Assembly (NCBI RefSeq): GCF_011764445.1
Contig: NZ_BLPG01000001.1
Location: 186,001-250,000 of the forward strand
Source of the DNA: Phytohabitans rumicis
Lineage (GTDB): Bacteria; Actinomycetota; Actinomycetes; Mycobacteriales; Micromonosporaceae
Direction of reading: 5' to 3'
Length of the DNA stretch: 64,000 nucleotides
Part shown: piece after piece, positions 53,878-64,000 of the stretch
Position numbering within the stretch: the stretch's first letter is position 1
How the letters are laid out: every line of letters begins with the position of its first letter
Notes under the pieces: model-generated
What the model was told of the DNA's origin: nothing
Database searches by the model: none
The model's input: only the letters and a program-made list of their open reading frames with translations
Program-made: the position numbers and the translations under genes

Positions 53878-55686
53878 TCAGCTTGGCTCCATGGTGGCGC
53901 GGCGCTCGTTGGTCGTGGCGATCCCGGGATCGCGGACGCTGGACAGGTCTGGGCCGAGCAGCACCGTCGTGTCGCCGTCCTGGGGCGCGGGCTCCCCGTC
54001 CTCGGTGACCGGGGCGAGCTGACCGCCGGCGCGTACCCGGAAAAGGAGCTCGTGCCCGGCGGGCACGGCGCCGTCGCGGCGGGCCAGGATGGTGGCGCCG
54101 TTGCCTATCCGGCGTTCCACGGCGGGCCTGGTGGTGCCGGCGGCGAAGAGGATGGCGCAGCCGAGGTACGGGGCGACGACGCCGCGGTGGGCCGCCGGTT
54201 GGAGGCGGTAGACGGGGCCGTCGACGGTGTCGTCGATGATCGCCGACGCCAGCGCGTTGAAGTCGTCCTCGGCGGTGAGCAGGAGCACCGCCGTGACGTG
54301 TTCCAGTTGTGCGCCGCGGGTGGCGGCCGTGGCTATCGACTCGTCGGGCACGAGTTCCAGGCCGGCGCGGGCGACGCGGTCGCGCTGCTCGTCGGTCGCC
54401 GCCCACATCAGCACGTCGAGGCCCGCGGTCCGCAGCGCCCGCCCGAGGTCGATGACCCACGGGTCGCTGCCGACCAGCAGTGGCCTGGTGCGGACGGACC
54501 GGGTGACGCCCAGCCGGCGGGCGACGGGTCCGGCGGTGAGACCGTACAGGGTCACCGTGGCGACGATGACCAGGAAGGTCGCCGGCATGATCCGTGACGC
54601 GCCGGCGACGCCTTCGGCGACGAGGGCCGCCGAGAACGTGGTCGCGGTGGCGGCGGCGACGATGCCGCGCGGGTACATCCACGCGATGAATCCGCGCTCG
54701 GCCCAGCTCAGGTCCGAGCGGAGGGTGGCGACGTACGCCGCGACCGGCCGGGCGACCAGCACCAGCAGGGCGACGAGCCCGAGCGTGGGCAGCACGTGGT
54801 GGCGCACAGTTTGCGGGGCCACGGTCGCCGAGATGGAGACGAACAGGACGCCGAGGATGAGCTGGACGAAGGTCTCGAAGAACGGCCGGCGCGCCGGCAT
54901 GTCGAAGCTGGGGAGGTTGGCGGCCGCCAGGCCCATGACGATCGCCGCGATGAGCCCGGTGTCGTCGCGTACGACGTCGCAGGTCGCCGCCGCGGCGACC
55001 ACGGCCGCGAGTTGCGCGCTGGTGCCGAGCACCTCGCCGAGCCGCAGCTTGTTCAGCAGCAGCCAGAGCAGGGCGGTGCCGAGCGCGCCGCCGACCAGCC
55101 CGACGGCGAAGCTGGCCAGGAAGTGCAGGACCTGTGGGCCGGGCCCGTACCGGGTGGGCGCGACGATGGCGCCGAAGACGACGGCGCCCAGGATCGCGCC
55201 CACCGGGTCGATCAGGGTGCCTTCCCAGCGCAGGATCCGGTGCAGCCGCTCGGCCGGCCGGACGACGGCCAGGAGCGGACCGACGACCGTGGGCCCGGAC
55301 ACGACGAGGATCGCCCCGAGCATCAGGGCCGCCTGTTGGGGCAGCCCGAGGATCATGGCGCTGCCGAACCCCGCGAAGGCCCAGGTGATCGGCGTCCCGA
55401 GCGCGATCAGGCGGATCACGACGCGGCGGTGGGCGCTGATCGCACGCAGGTTCAGGGCGAGCCCGGCGTCGTAGAGGATCACCGCGACGGCCAGCCCCAC
55501 CACCGGCTGGAACGCCGTGCCGAGCAGCCGCTGGGGATCGACGTCGTCGGTCAGCGCACCGGCCAGGAAGCCCACGGGCAGCAGGATGACCAGCGACGGG
55601 ATGCGCAGCCGGCTCGCGAGCACCTGGGAGCCCACCGCGAGGACCAGGGTCAGCGCGACACCGAGGAGGACCTCGTCAGCCGTCAC
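53878..55686 (-). CDS. Cation/proton antiporter (CPA1 type) with cytosolic TrkA-like domain
   Basis: 602 residues: about twelve hydrophobic segments in the first 390 residues (LLGVALTLVLAVGSQVLA, ILVVSGPTVVGPLLAV with the TP-type motif, GTLIDPVGAILGAVVFG carrying the conserved Asp), then a nucleotide-binding-like domain starting PLLVGSDPWVIDLGRALR and a TrkA-C-like end (LLGPDLSS). It exchanges Na+ or K+ for H+. Part of the minus-strand run with panE and GMC oxidoreductase (12 bases apart from GMC). Confidence 0.85.
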   Translation of the reverse strand: MTADEVLLGVALTLVLAVGSQVLASRLRIPSLVILLPVGFLAGALTDDVDPQRLLGTAFQPVVGLAVAVILYDAGLALNLRAISAHRRVVIRLIALGTPITWAFAGFGSAMILGLPQQAALMLGAILVVSGPTVVGPLLAVVRPAERLHRILRWEGTLIDPVGAILGAVVFGAIVAPTRYGPGPQVLHFLASFAVGLVGGALGTALLWLLLNKLRLGEVLGTSAQLAAVVAAAATCDVVRDDTGLIAAIVMGLAAANLPSFDMPARRPFFETFVQLILGVLFVSISATVAPQTVRHHVLPTLGLVALLVLVARPVAAYVATLRSDLSWAERGFIAWMYPRGIVAAATATTFSAALVAEGVAGASRIMPATFLVIVATVTLYGLTAGPVARRLGVTRSVRTRPLLVGSDPWVIDLGRALRTAGLDVLMWAATDEQRDRVARAGLELVPDESIATAATRGAQLEHVTAVLLLTAEDDFNALASAIIDDTVDGPVYRLQPAAHRGVVAPYLGCAILFAAGTTRPAVERRIGNGATILARRDGAVPAGHELLFRVRAGGQLAPVTEDGEPAPQDGDTTVLLGPDLSSVRDPGIATTNERRATMEPS

Positions 55687-55698
55687 CGCTGGCCGGCC

Positions 55699-57282
55699 TC
55701 AGCCCCGCGCCGCGCCCGTCGGGACCCGCGCGTCCAACCTTTCCCGCAGATGGTCCGCGACCCGGATGGCGTTGGCCATCGCGGTCAGCGCCGGGTTCAC
55801 CGCGCCGATGCTGGGGAAGAAGCTGGTGTCCACCACGTACAGGTTGTCCAGTTCGTGGGCGCGGCAGTCGACGTCGAGCACGGACGTGGCCGGATCCGTG
55901 CCGAACCGGCAGGTGCCGGCCTGGTGGGCCACGCCGGCGACGGGGATGTCGCTCTTGAGGTACGCGAACCGGTGGATCAGGTGGTCCGGGTGCATGCCGA
56001 GGTGTCCGAGCATGCTCTTGAGCTGGTGGTAGAGCCGCTTGGCGGCGGTCGGGTTGCTGGGCTGGTAGCTGAGCCGGATGGCTTCGCCGCCGTCGAGCGT
56101 GACCCGGTTGTCCGGGTTCGGAAGGTCCTCCGTGGACAGCCAGAAGTCGATGGCGTGCCGGGCCACGTCGTGCAGCGTCCACTGTGGCGCGAGCTTGGTC
56201 TCCAGGGGTTTCTCGCCGCGGTACATGTCCGCCTGCGACTTGCCGACCATCTGGATGTTGCCCATCGGGTACGGGAAGTCGGGGCCGCCGAAGTAGAAGT
56301 CGTTGACGCCGAGGGTCTTCTGGAACACCGTCGGGTTCGGCTCGCGGGACAGCGCCAGCACGGCCTGGCTGTCGTGGAACATGTAGTTGCGCCCGACCTG
56401 GTCCGAGCCGTTGGCCAGGCCGTTCGGGTGCTTGTCGTTCGCGGAGCGCAGCAGCAGCTTGGCGGAGTTGGCCGCGCCGCAGGCGACCACCACGATGTCG
56501 GCCGCGTACCGCTCCTCGTGGCCGTCATGCTCGACCACGACCTGGGTGACAGCGGTGCCGGATTCGTTGGTCCGCAACCGGACCGCCTCGGCGTCGGTCA
56601 GCAGGTCGACGTTGGGGTGTTGCAGCGCCGGGCGTACGCCGAAGACCTCCGCGTCCGACTTGGCGTGTAGCGGGCAGGGAAAGCCGTCGCAGTTCGCGCA
56701 GCGCACGCACCGGCTCTCCGGCATGTTGGCCTCGTTCAACCGGATGCCGCACGGCGCGTGGAACGGGTGGTAGCCGGCGCGGGCCAGGTCGTCGGACAGC
56801 TGCTGGATGCGCGGTTCGTGGGAGACCGGCGGGAACGGGTACGCCCCGCTGGCCGGCGGCTCGGTCGGGTCCTCGCCGTGCACGCCGTGCACCTGGTAGA
56901 GCCGCTCGGCCTTGGTGTAGTAGGGCTCCAGGTCCTCGTACGCGATCGGCCACGCGGGTGAGACGCCGTCGTGGTGCCGCAGCTCGCCGAAGTCCTCCCG
57001 GCGCAGCCGGTACAGCGCCGCCCCGTACAGCTTGGTGGCGCCGCCGATGTAGTAGTGCACCTGCGGCTGGAACGCCTTGCCGTGCTGGTCGTACCAGGTG
57101 TCCGGCGAGATGTAGCGGTTGTCCACGAAGACGTCGGCGGCGAGCCAGTTCTGCGGTTCGCGTGGCAGCCACCCGCCGCGTTCCAGCAGCAGGATCCGCT
57201 TTCCGGTCGGCGCCAACTGCCGGGCCAGGGTGCCGCCGCCGGCCCCCGTACCGATGATGATGACGTCGTAGGTCTCGCTCAC
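55699..57282 (-). CDS. GMC-family FAD oxidoreductase
   Basis: 527 residues from GTG 57282, which overlaps the previous stop (GTGA) and has AGGGA upstream. FAD motif DVIIIGTGAGGGTLARQLA; GGATKLYGAALYR; Cys cluster CVRCANCDGFPCPLHAK, characteristic of GMC members near gluconate/sorbitol dehydrogenases; C-terminal His in HQAGTCRFGTD and NPALT motif with active-site Asn. It oxidises a sugar or alcohol, electron acceptor unknown. The neighbourhood (GH15, G6PD, NDH-2) suggests carbohydrate oxidation feeding the respiratory chain (inference). Confidence 0.85.
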   Translation of the reverse strand: MSETYDVIIIGTGAGGGTLARQLAPTGKRILLLERGGWLPREPQNWLAADVFVDNRYISPDTWYDQHGKAFQPQVHYYIGGATKLYGAALYRLRREDFGELRHHDGVSPAWPIAYEDLEPYYTKAERLYQVHGVHGEDPTEPPASGAYPFPPVSHEPRIQQLSDDLARAGYHPFHAPCGIRLNEANMPESRCVRCANCDGFPCPLHAKSDAEVFGVRPALQHPNVDLLTDAEAVRLRTNESGTAVTQVVVEHDGHEERYAADIVVVACGAANSAKLLLRSANDKHPNGLANGSDQVGRNYMFHDSQAVLALSREPNPTVFQKTLGVNDFYFGGPDFPYPMGNIQMVGKSQADMYRGEKPLETKLAPQWTLHDVARHAIDFWLSTEDLPNPDNRVTLDGGEAIRLSYQPSNPTAAKRLYHQLKSMLGHLGMHPDHLIHRFAYLKSDIPVAGVAHQAGTCRFGTDPATSVLDVDCRAHELDNLYVVDTSFFPSIGAVNPALTAMANAIRVADHLRERLDARVPTGAARG

Positions 57283-57557
57283 GCCGGTCCCTGCGCGTTG
57301 GCCGGCGAGGCCGCGCGCCACGCCTGGGCGCCGGCGCGCGAGGCTTCTCTGGTCTGCCGCCACGTCTGCATGGCCATGTCGCGCGGGTGTACCTCGTTGC
57401 GCCGCATCCAGCGCCGGCCGGCGGCCAGCACGGCGCCGCTTCCGATGGCCAGCCCGGCGAATCCCAGGGCACCGCCCACGCCGACGAGCACGGCGGCGAC
57501 CATGATCAGTCGTCGATCCAGTCCGGTGTCGGTAGACAGCATCTCGTATGACCTCAT
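57279..57557 (-). CDS. Small membrane protein
   Basis: 92 residues (MRSYEMLSTDTG; another Met at 57542). One or two hydrophobic helices (LIMVAAVLVGVGGALGFAGLAIGSGAVLAAG), then a basic/amphipathic end. Located between the NADH dehydrogenase and GMC genes and coupled to the latter, so it may anchor the GMC enzyme. No family recognised. Confidence 0.65.
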   Translation of the reverse strand: MRSYEMLSTDTGLDRRLIMVAAVLVGVGGALGFAGLAIGSGAVLAAGRRWMRRNEVHPRDMAMQTWRQTREASRAGAQAWRAASPANAQGPA

Positions 57558-57592
57558 GGCTGGAGGATGGCCCCGTCCGCCCCGCTCGGGGA

Positions 57593-58866
57593 CTACCCGT
57601 CGCGGGTAGTTGCCAGGCCGACGGGCGGGACCTGGTCGTTGGTCGGGTCGAGCAGTTCCGCCGAGCGGTGGTGCGGGCGCAGGTAGAATTCCTCCGCCCA
57701 GGTGGTGAACGCCTTCATCTCGGCCCCCGCGTTCGCCAGGAGGCTGGCGTGCACGCCCAGCCAGGCCGCGAACGCGAAGCGGCCGCGCATCTCGTGGCGG
57801 TGCTCGCCGACCTCGGCGACCGCGGCCTTGCGGCCGATCATCGCCATGATCCCCTTGTCGCGGTAGTGGAACGACTCCCGGCCGTCGCCTTCGAGATCGG
57901 CGATGATGTTGCGGGCCGCCCAGTCGCCGGCCTGCGCCGCGACGCTGCCCAACTGCGGCAGGGCCGGCTCGTCCCCGTACGGGATGTTCGCGACGTCGCC
58001 GACCGCGTACACGGCGGGGTGGCCCGTCACGGTCAGGTCGGGCCGCACGTCGATGCGCCCGCCCGCGCCCTGCGGCAGGCCCGAGCGGGCGGCCAGCGGC
58101 GCGGCCATCTCGCCGCCGCCCCACACGACCAGGTGCGTCCTGATCGTCGTGCCGTCGGCGAGCGCGATGTGGTCGGCCGCGACCTCGCTCACCGCCGTGC
58201 CGAGGCGCAGTTCCACGCCGCGGCGCTTGAGCTGGGTCACCGCGTACTCGTGTGCCTTTTCGGAGAAAGCGGGCAGGACGATGTGGCCGAGGTCGACCAG
58301 CATCACCTTCGCGCGCACGTGCTCCATCACATCCCGGACCAGTTCGGCGAGCGCGCCGGCGGTCTCCACCCCGGTGGGCCCGGCGCCGACGACCACGAAC
58401 GTCAGCGCGCCGTCCTCGGCCAGTTCCGGCTTCGCGGCGGCGGCGCGCAGCAGCTCGAGCACCCGGGCGCGGACCCGTTCGGCGTCGTCGACGCTGTACA
58501 GCGGGAGGGCGTACCGCGCCGCGCCGCTGGTGTGGAAGAAGTTCGGCTGCGCGCCGCCGGCCAGCACCAGCACGTCACCGTCCACTGTGGTGCCGTCGGC
58601 CAGCGTGACCGAGGGCGCCTCCGGGTCGACGGAGACCACGTCGGCGGTGCGGGTCCGGACGCTGTCGTGCCGGTGGAACATCTTCGCCAGGTCGAACTTG
58701 ACGTCCTCGGCGGCGAGTTCGGCGGTCGCCACCTGGTAGAGCAGCGGCTGGAACTGGTGGTAGCCGTTGCGGTCCAGCAGCGTGGTACGCACCAGCGGCT
58801 CGCCGGCGAGCCGGTTGGCGCAGGCCACGCCGGCGAACCCACCACCGACCACGACGACTCGCGTGG

Positions 58867-58870
<4 letters not shown>
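57593..58870 (-). CDS. ndh: Type II NADH:quinone oxidoreductase
   Basis: 425 residues, ATG 58870 overlapping the GH15 stop (ATGA). FAD-binding MTTRVVVVGGGFAGVACANRL, quinone-side GYHQFQPLLYQVATAELA, NAD-binding FVVVGAGPTGVETAGALAEL and AVYAVGDVANIP near the C-terminus. It transfers electrons from NADH to menaquinone without pumping protons. Same operon as glucose-6-phosphate dehydrogenase and a GMC oxidoreductase; cytochrome bd genes are divergent, so a complete short electron route is encoded here. Confidence 0.92.
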
Positions 58871-60744
<1,874 letters not shown>

Positions 60745-60761
60745 CCGTTCCTCGACGGCGG

Positions 60762-62150
60762 TCACGACGCGGTCCAAGGCTCGTGCCAGCGCCCGATGCC
60801 GGCAACGACGGACTCCGCCGCGTCCGGGCCCCACGACCCGGGCGGGTACGCGTGCACGGGCGGTGGCGCGTCCAGCAGCGGCTGCATCACCCGCCAGCAC
60901 TCCTCCACGCCGTCCTGGCGCATGAACCGGGTGCTGTTGCCGATCAGCGCGGCGCCCAGCAGCACCTCGTACGGCGTGGCGCCCTCCCCGCCCTGCCGGG
61001 CCAGCTCCGCGTCCAGGCCGATCCGCTGCGGTCCCGGCGCGTCGGCGCGGCGGCCCTCCAGGAGGATCCGCACCCCGGTCGTGGGATCGAGCCGGACGAC
61101 CAGCTCGTCCGCTTCCGGCGCGCGGTCGTGCGCCAGCCGCAGCCCGAGCCGGGGCGGCCGGCGGAACACCAGCCGCAGCTCGGTCTGCGTCACGGGCAGG
61201 CGCTTGCCGGTACGGATGAAGAACGGCACGCCCGACCAGCGCCAGTTGTCGATGTCCAGGCGCAGCGCCGCGTACGTCTCGGTGGTCGAAACGGGCCGCA
61301 CGCCGGGGATGTCCCGGTAGCCGGTGTACTGGCCGCGCACGTACTGGGCCGGGTTGGCGTCCAGGACCGATTTCCACACCGACACCTGGTTGTTCTTGAT
61401 CATGTCCGGGTCGCGGCCGGCCGGCGGCTCCATCGCGCCGCCCGCGACGAGCTGCATGAGGTGGTTGACCACCACGTCGCGCAGCGCGCCGACCGGGTCG
61501 TAGAAGTGCCCGCGGTCCTCGACGCCGAAGCTCTCCGCCATCGTGATCTGCACCGACTCGACGTAGTTCCGGTTCCACACCGGCTCCAGCATCGTGTTGG
61601 CGAACCGCAGGTAGAGCAGTTCCTCCACGCCCATCTTGCCGAGGAAGTGGTCGATCCGGAAAAGCTGCGGCTCGGCGACGTACTGGTGCAGCTCGGCGGC
61701 CAGCGCGCGGGCCGAGGCCAGGTCGTGCCCGAACGGCTTCTCCACGACCACCCGGCCGTCGCGTACCAGGCCGGCCTTGGACAGACCCTTGATGACCCGG
61801 CTGAACAGGACCGGCGGGATCTCCAGGTAGAAAACCGGCGCGCGGGCGTCGCCGACGACGTCGGCGACCCGCCGGTACGTCGTCTTGTCATCGAAGTCGC
61901 CCGGCACGTACGACAGCCGCGCCTCCAACCGTTCGAAGACCTCCGGCTCGACCGACTCGCCGGCCGCCTCGATCGCCTCTCCGGCGTGTTTACGCAGGTC
62001 GTCGACGCTCCAGTGGTCGACGGCCACCCCCACTACCGGGACCTTGAGCAGCCCGCGCCGCTCCAGCCGGTACAGCGCCTGAAACGTCATCTGCTTCGCC
62101 AGGTCCCCGGTGATGCCGAAGATCACGAAGACGTCCGCGTCGGTAGCCAT
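60762..62150 (-). CDS. zwf: Glucose-6-phosphate 1-dehydrogenase
   Basis: 462 residues starting [19 protein letters not shown], with the nucleotide-binding GITGDLA motif, [11 protein letters not shown], substrate motif RIDHFLGK and C-terminal [15 protein letters not shown]. Normal length. It makes 6-phosphogluconolactone and NADPH. First gene of the minus-strand run; divergent from cydA across 84 bases. It is probably a paralogue of the opcA-linked pentose-pathway enzyme, since opcA, tal and tkt are not here. Confidence 0.95.
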   Translation of the reverse strand: MATDADVFVIFGITGDLAKQMTFQALYRLERRGLLKVPVVGVAVDHWSVDDLRKHAGEAIEAAGESVEPEVFERLEARLSYVPGDFDDKTTYRRVADVVGDARAPVFYLEIPPVLFSRVIKGLSKAGLVRDGRVVVEKPFGHDLASARALAAELHQYVAEPQLFRIDHFLGKMGVEELLYLRFANTMLEPVWNRNYVESVQITMAESFGVEDRGHFYDPVGALRDVVVNHLMQLVAGGAMEPPAGRDPDMIKNNQVSVWKSVLDANPAQYVRGQYTGYRDIPGVRPVSTTETYAALRLDIDNWRWSGVPFFIRTGKRLPVTQTELRLVFRRPPRLGLRLAHDRAPEADELVVRLDPTTGVRILLEGRRADAPGPQRIGLDAELARQGGEGATPYEVLLGAALIGNSTRFMRQDGVEECWRVMQPLLDAPPPVHAYPPGSWGPDAAESVVAGIGRWHEPWTAS

Positions 62151-62234
62151 GGGCCCACGGTCGTCGCCCGGCGGGCGCCCAGACATCGCCCGGCGCGGGT
62201 GATTCGCCGTCCCACGTCCCGGCGCGACGCTGGC
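62151..62234. promoter_or_regulatory. Divergent promoter region zwf/cydA
   Basis: 84 bases of mostly GC-rich sequence between the two start codons. No clear promoter boxes, no Rex-type operator recognised by eye. Confidence 0.3.
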
Positions 62235-63644
62235 ATGACTATGGGGGACTTGATCTGGGCGGCGGAGCCGGCGCAGCTGCTGCCGGCGCGTTCGCAGATG
62301 GCGTTCACGCTGATGTTCCACATCATCCTGGTGCCGATGGGCGTCGCCCTGCCCGCGATCATGCTGATCGCGAACTACAAGGGCCTGCGGCACGGCGACA
62401 GCGTGGCGCTGACGCTCGCGCGCCGCTGGTCGCACGCGGCCGGCCTGACGTTCGCCGTCGGCGCGGTGTCCGGCACCGTCCTGTCGTTCGAGATGGGGTT
62501 GCTCTGGCCGGGGTTGACCCGCAAGTACGGCGACGTGTTCGGCCTGCCGTTCGCCATCGAGGGGGTCGCGTTCTTCCTGGAGGCCATCCTGGTGGCCGTC
62601 TACATCTACGGCTGGCAGCGCCTGCGCGGCTGGACGCACTTCTGGCTGGGCGTGCCGATCCCCTTCGTGGCGCTCGTCGGCGCCTTCTCCATCATTTCCG
62701 CCAACGCGTGGATGAACACGCCGGAGGGGTTCACCGTCGACAGCAACGGCCAACTGGTCGACATCGACCCGATCGACGCGATCTTCAACAAAGCACTCCC
62801 GCTGGAGATGGCCCACTTCGTCCTCGCCGCGTACATGGCGGCCGGCTTCACCGTCGCCTCGATCTACGTCGTGGGCTGGCTGCGCGGCCGCCGGGACCGC
62901 TACCACCGGCTCGGCATCCTCATCCCGTTCACGGTCGCCGCGATCGCCACCCCGGCGCAGTTCGCCGTCGGCGACTCCATCGCCCGCTGGCTGGCCAACA
63001 ACCAGCCGACCAAGTTCGCGGCCATGGAGGTGGTCACCGAGTCCGGGCCGGACCAGCCCGAGATCCTGTTCGGCCGGTACGACGAGCAGACCAACACGGT
63101 CTCCGGCGGCATCCGGATACCCGGCCTCAACTCGATCCTCACCGGCGGCAGCCGGGACACCAACGTGACCGGGCTCGACACGGTGGCACCGCAGGACCGA
63201 CCGTCCAACGTGGACATCGTGCACTGGTGCTTCGACATCATGGTGGGCATCGCCAGCCTGCTGGTGCTCCTGGTCGCCTGGTTCGCCATCGCGTACTGGC
63301 GGCGCCGGGACGTGCCGAGGTCGAAGCTGTTCCTGTGGACGGCCTCGGCGGCCGGGGCGTTGACGTACGTGGCCATCGAGGCGGGCTGGATCGTCACCGA
63401 GGTGGGCCGGCAGCCCTGGATCGTGTACGAGGTCGAGCGCACCTCCGACGCGGTCACCCAGGCCGACGGCGTGTGGGTCAGCTTCACCGTCGTCCTGGTG
63501 CTCTACGCGGTGCTGGCCGCCGGCACCGTCGCCGTCCTGCGCGCCATGAGCCGCCGCTGGCGCCGGCAGGACGTCGCGGACGCCGCCGTGCCGTACGGGC
63601 CCCGACCGGCGGCCCCCGAGCCCGCCGAGCCGGGGCCGAGATGA
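62235..63644 (+). CDS. cydA: Cytochrome bd ubiquinol/menaquinol oxidase subunit I
   Basis: 469 residues (MTMGDLIW; second Met at 62241). Nine or so membrane helices; haem ligand His in [16 protein letters not shown], His in [14 protein letters not shown], and the conserved GRQPW near the C-terminus; the Q-loop is short. Reduces O2 to water at low oxygen. Its stop overlaps the cydB start (ATGA). Confidence 0.95.
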   Translation: MTMGDLIWAAEPAQLLPARSQMAFTLMFHIILVPMGVALPAIMLIANYKGLRHGDSVALTLARRWSHAAGLTFAVGAVSGTVLSFEMGLLWPGLTRKYGDVFGLPFAIEGVAFFLEAILVAVYIYGWQRLRGWTHFWLGVPIPFVALVGAFSIISANAWMNTPEGFTVDSNGQLVDIDPIDAIFNKALPLEMAHFVLAAYMAAGFTVASIYVVGWLRGRRDRYHRLGILIPFTVAAIATPAQFAVGDSIARWLANNQPTKFAAMEVVTESGPDQPEILFGRYDEQTNTVSGGIRIPGLNSILTGGSRDTNVTGLDTVAPQDRPSNVDIVHWCFDIMVGIASLLVLLVAWFAIAYWRRRDVPRSKLFLWTASAAGALTYVAIEAGWIVTEVGRQPWIVYEVERTSDAVTQADGVWVSFTVVLVLYAVLAAGTVAVLRAMSRRWRRQDVADAAVPYGPRPAAPEPAEPGPR

Positions 63645-64000
63645 CCGCCGCCGACGGCACCGCCGTGATCCTGGTGATCGCGGTGACCATCTACGCGTGC
63701 ACCGGCCTGGCCGACTACGGCGCCGGGCTCTGGGACCTGCTCGCCGGCGGCCGGGCGCGGGGCAGCCGGCCGCGGGCGCTCATCGACACGGCGCTGACCC
63801 CGATCTGGGAGGCCAACCACGTCTGGCTCGTCTTCCTCCTGGTGACCTGCTGGACCGGCTTCGGGCTGGCGTTCGGCTCCCTGATGAGCACCCTTTTCAT
63901 ACCGCTGTCGCTGGCCGCGCTCGGCATCGTGCTGCGCGGCGCCAACTTCGCGCTGCGCAAGGACGCCGCCCGGGCCGGCGCCCGGCACCTGTCCGGCTGG
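63641..64000 (+). CDS. cydB: Cytochrome bd oxidase subunit II, N-terminal part (runs off window)
   Basis: 120 residues: [20 protein letters not shown], then [15 protein letters not shown] and [16 protein letters not shown], all characteristic of CydB. The ATG overlaps the cydA stop. Truncated by the window edge. Confidence 0.95.
   Translation, partial: MTAADGTAVILVIAVTIYACTGLADYGAGLWDLLAGGRARGSRPRALIDTALTPIWEANHVWLVFLLVTCWTGFGLAFGSLMSTLFIPLSLAALGIVLRGANFALRKDAARAGARHLSGW

Noticed and set aside
60783-62234. Very long plus-strand open frame upstream of cydA
   Set aside because: Antisense to zwf with shadow-frame composition; the real CydA begins at the MTMGDLIW start.

Overview
The window is about 64 kb of very GC-rich DNA with Streptomyces/Micromonospora-style gene structure: GTG/ATGA-coupled starts, LAL-type LuxR regulators, a TGGGAGCGCTCCCA CebR operator, an RHS protein with an actinobacterial secretion leader, and a cytochrome bd pair. 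It is best read as a chromosomal accessory region of a filamentous actinomycete, plausibly Micromonosporaceae or Streptomyces (inference). No tRNA, rRNA, CRISPR array or intact transposase was seen.

Layout. (1) 1-8970, minus strand: a partial repeat protein, an RraA-family protein, a secreted glycosidase-like protein, a small membrane protein and a ~2050-residue RHS/YD-repeat protein whose hydrophobic C-terminal tip looks like an exchangeable toxin tip with the small membrane protein as candidate immunity partner. (2) 9313-24833: an HTH-nSTAND-WD40 sensor facing a minus-strand operon of GrpE, Hsp70, a fibronectin-III-type protein, a zinc-ribbon GTPase, GAP1 (GTPase-associated protein), a small membrane protein, a second Hsp70 and a vWA protein. 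This is a GTPase-centred predicted conflict/signalling locus (locus A). (3) 24867-38260: a compact biosynthetic cluster with two separate routes to aminohydroxybenzoates. PhzE + PhzD + SDR should give 3-hydroxyanthranilate; the GriI-type aldolase + GriH-type cyclase should give 3-amino-4-hydroxybenzoate. An AMP-forming ligase and an amidohydrolase-like enzyme, the pair used in benzoxazole formation, sit in the same operon with two FAD monooxygenases and LuxR regulators. (4) 38335-41110: a Crp/Fnr regulator, a Pycsar-type transmembrane effector and a divergent nucleotide-cyclase-like protein. (5) 41091-50720: TPR-CHAT protease, a vWA protein and a membrane-anchored zinc-ribbon GTPase in one operon, divergent from a secreted/membrane vWA protein and a membrane beta-propeller protein (locus B). 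Its vWA is a clear paralogue of the one in locus A. (6) 50721-52899: palindromic repeats, a CebR-controlled CBM2-GH5 cellulase and a MITE. (7) 52897-64000: PanE, a cation/proton antiporter, GMC oxidoreductase, NADH dehydrogenase II, GH15 glucoamylase/trehalase and glucose-6-phosphate dehydrogenase on the minus strand; CydA and partial CydB on the plus strand.

Data quality. Five genes (LAL regulator, AMP ligase, Crp, locus-B vWA, cellulase) carry a total of seven apparent frameshifts. Every one is repaired by restoring a single G or C, usually in a short G/C run. The simplest reading is base-calling/assembly error rather than five pseudogenes; those genes are annotated as full-length with the break marked.
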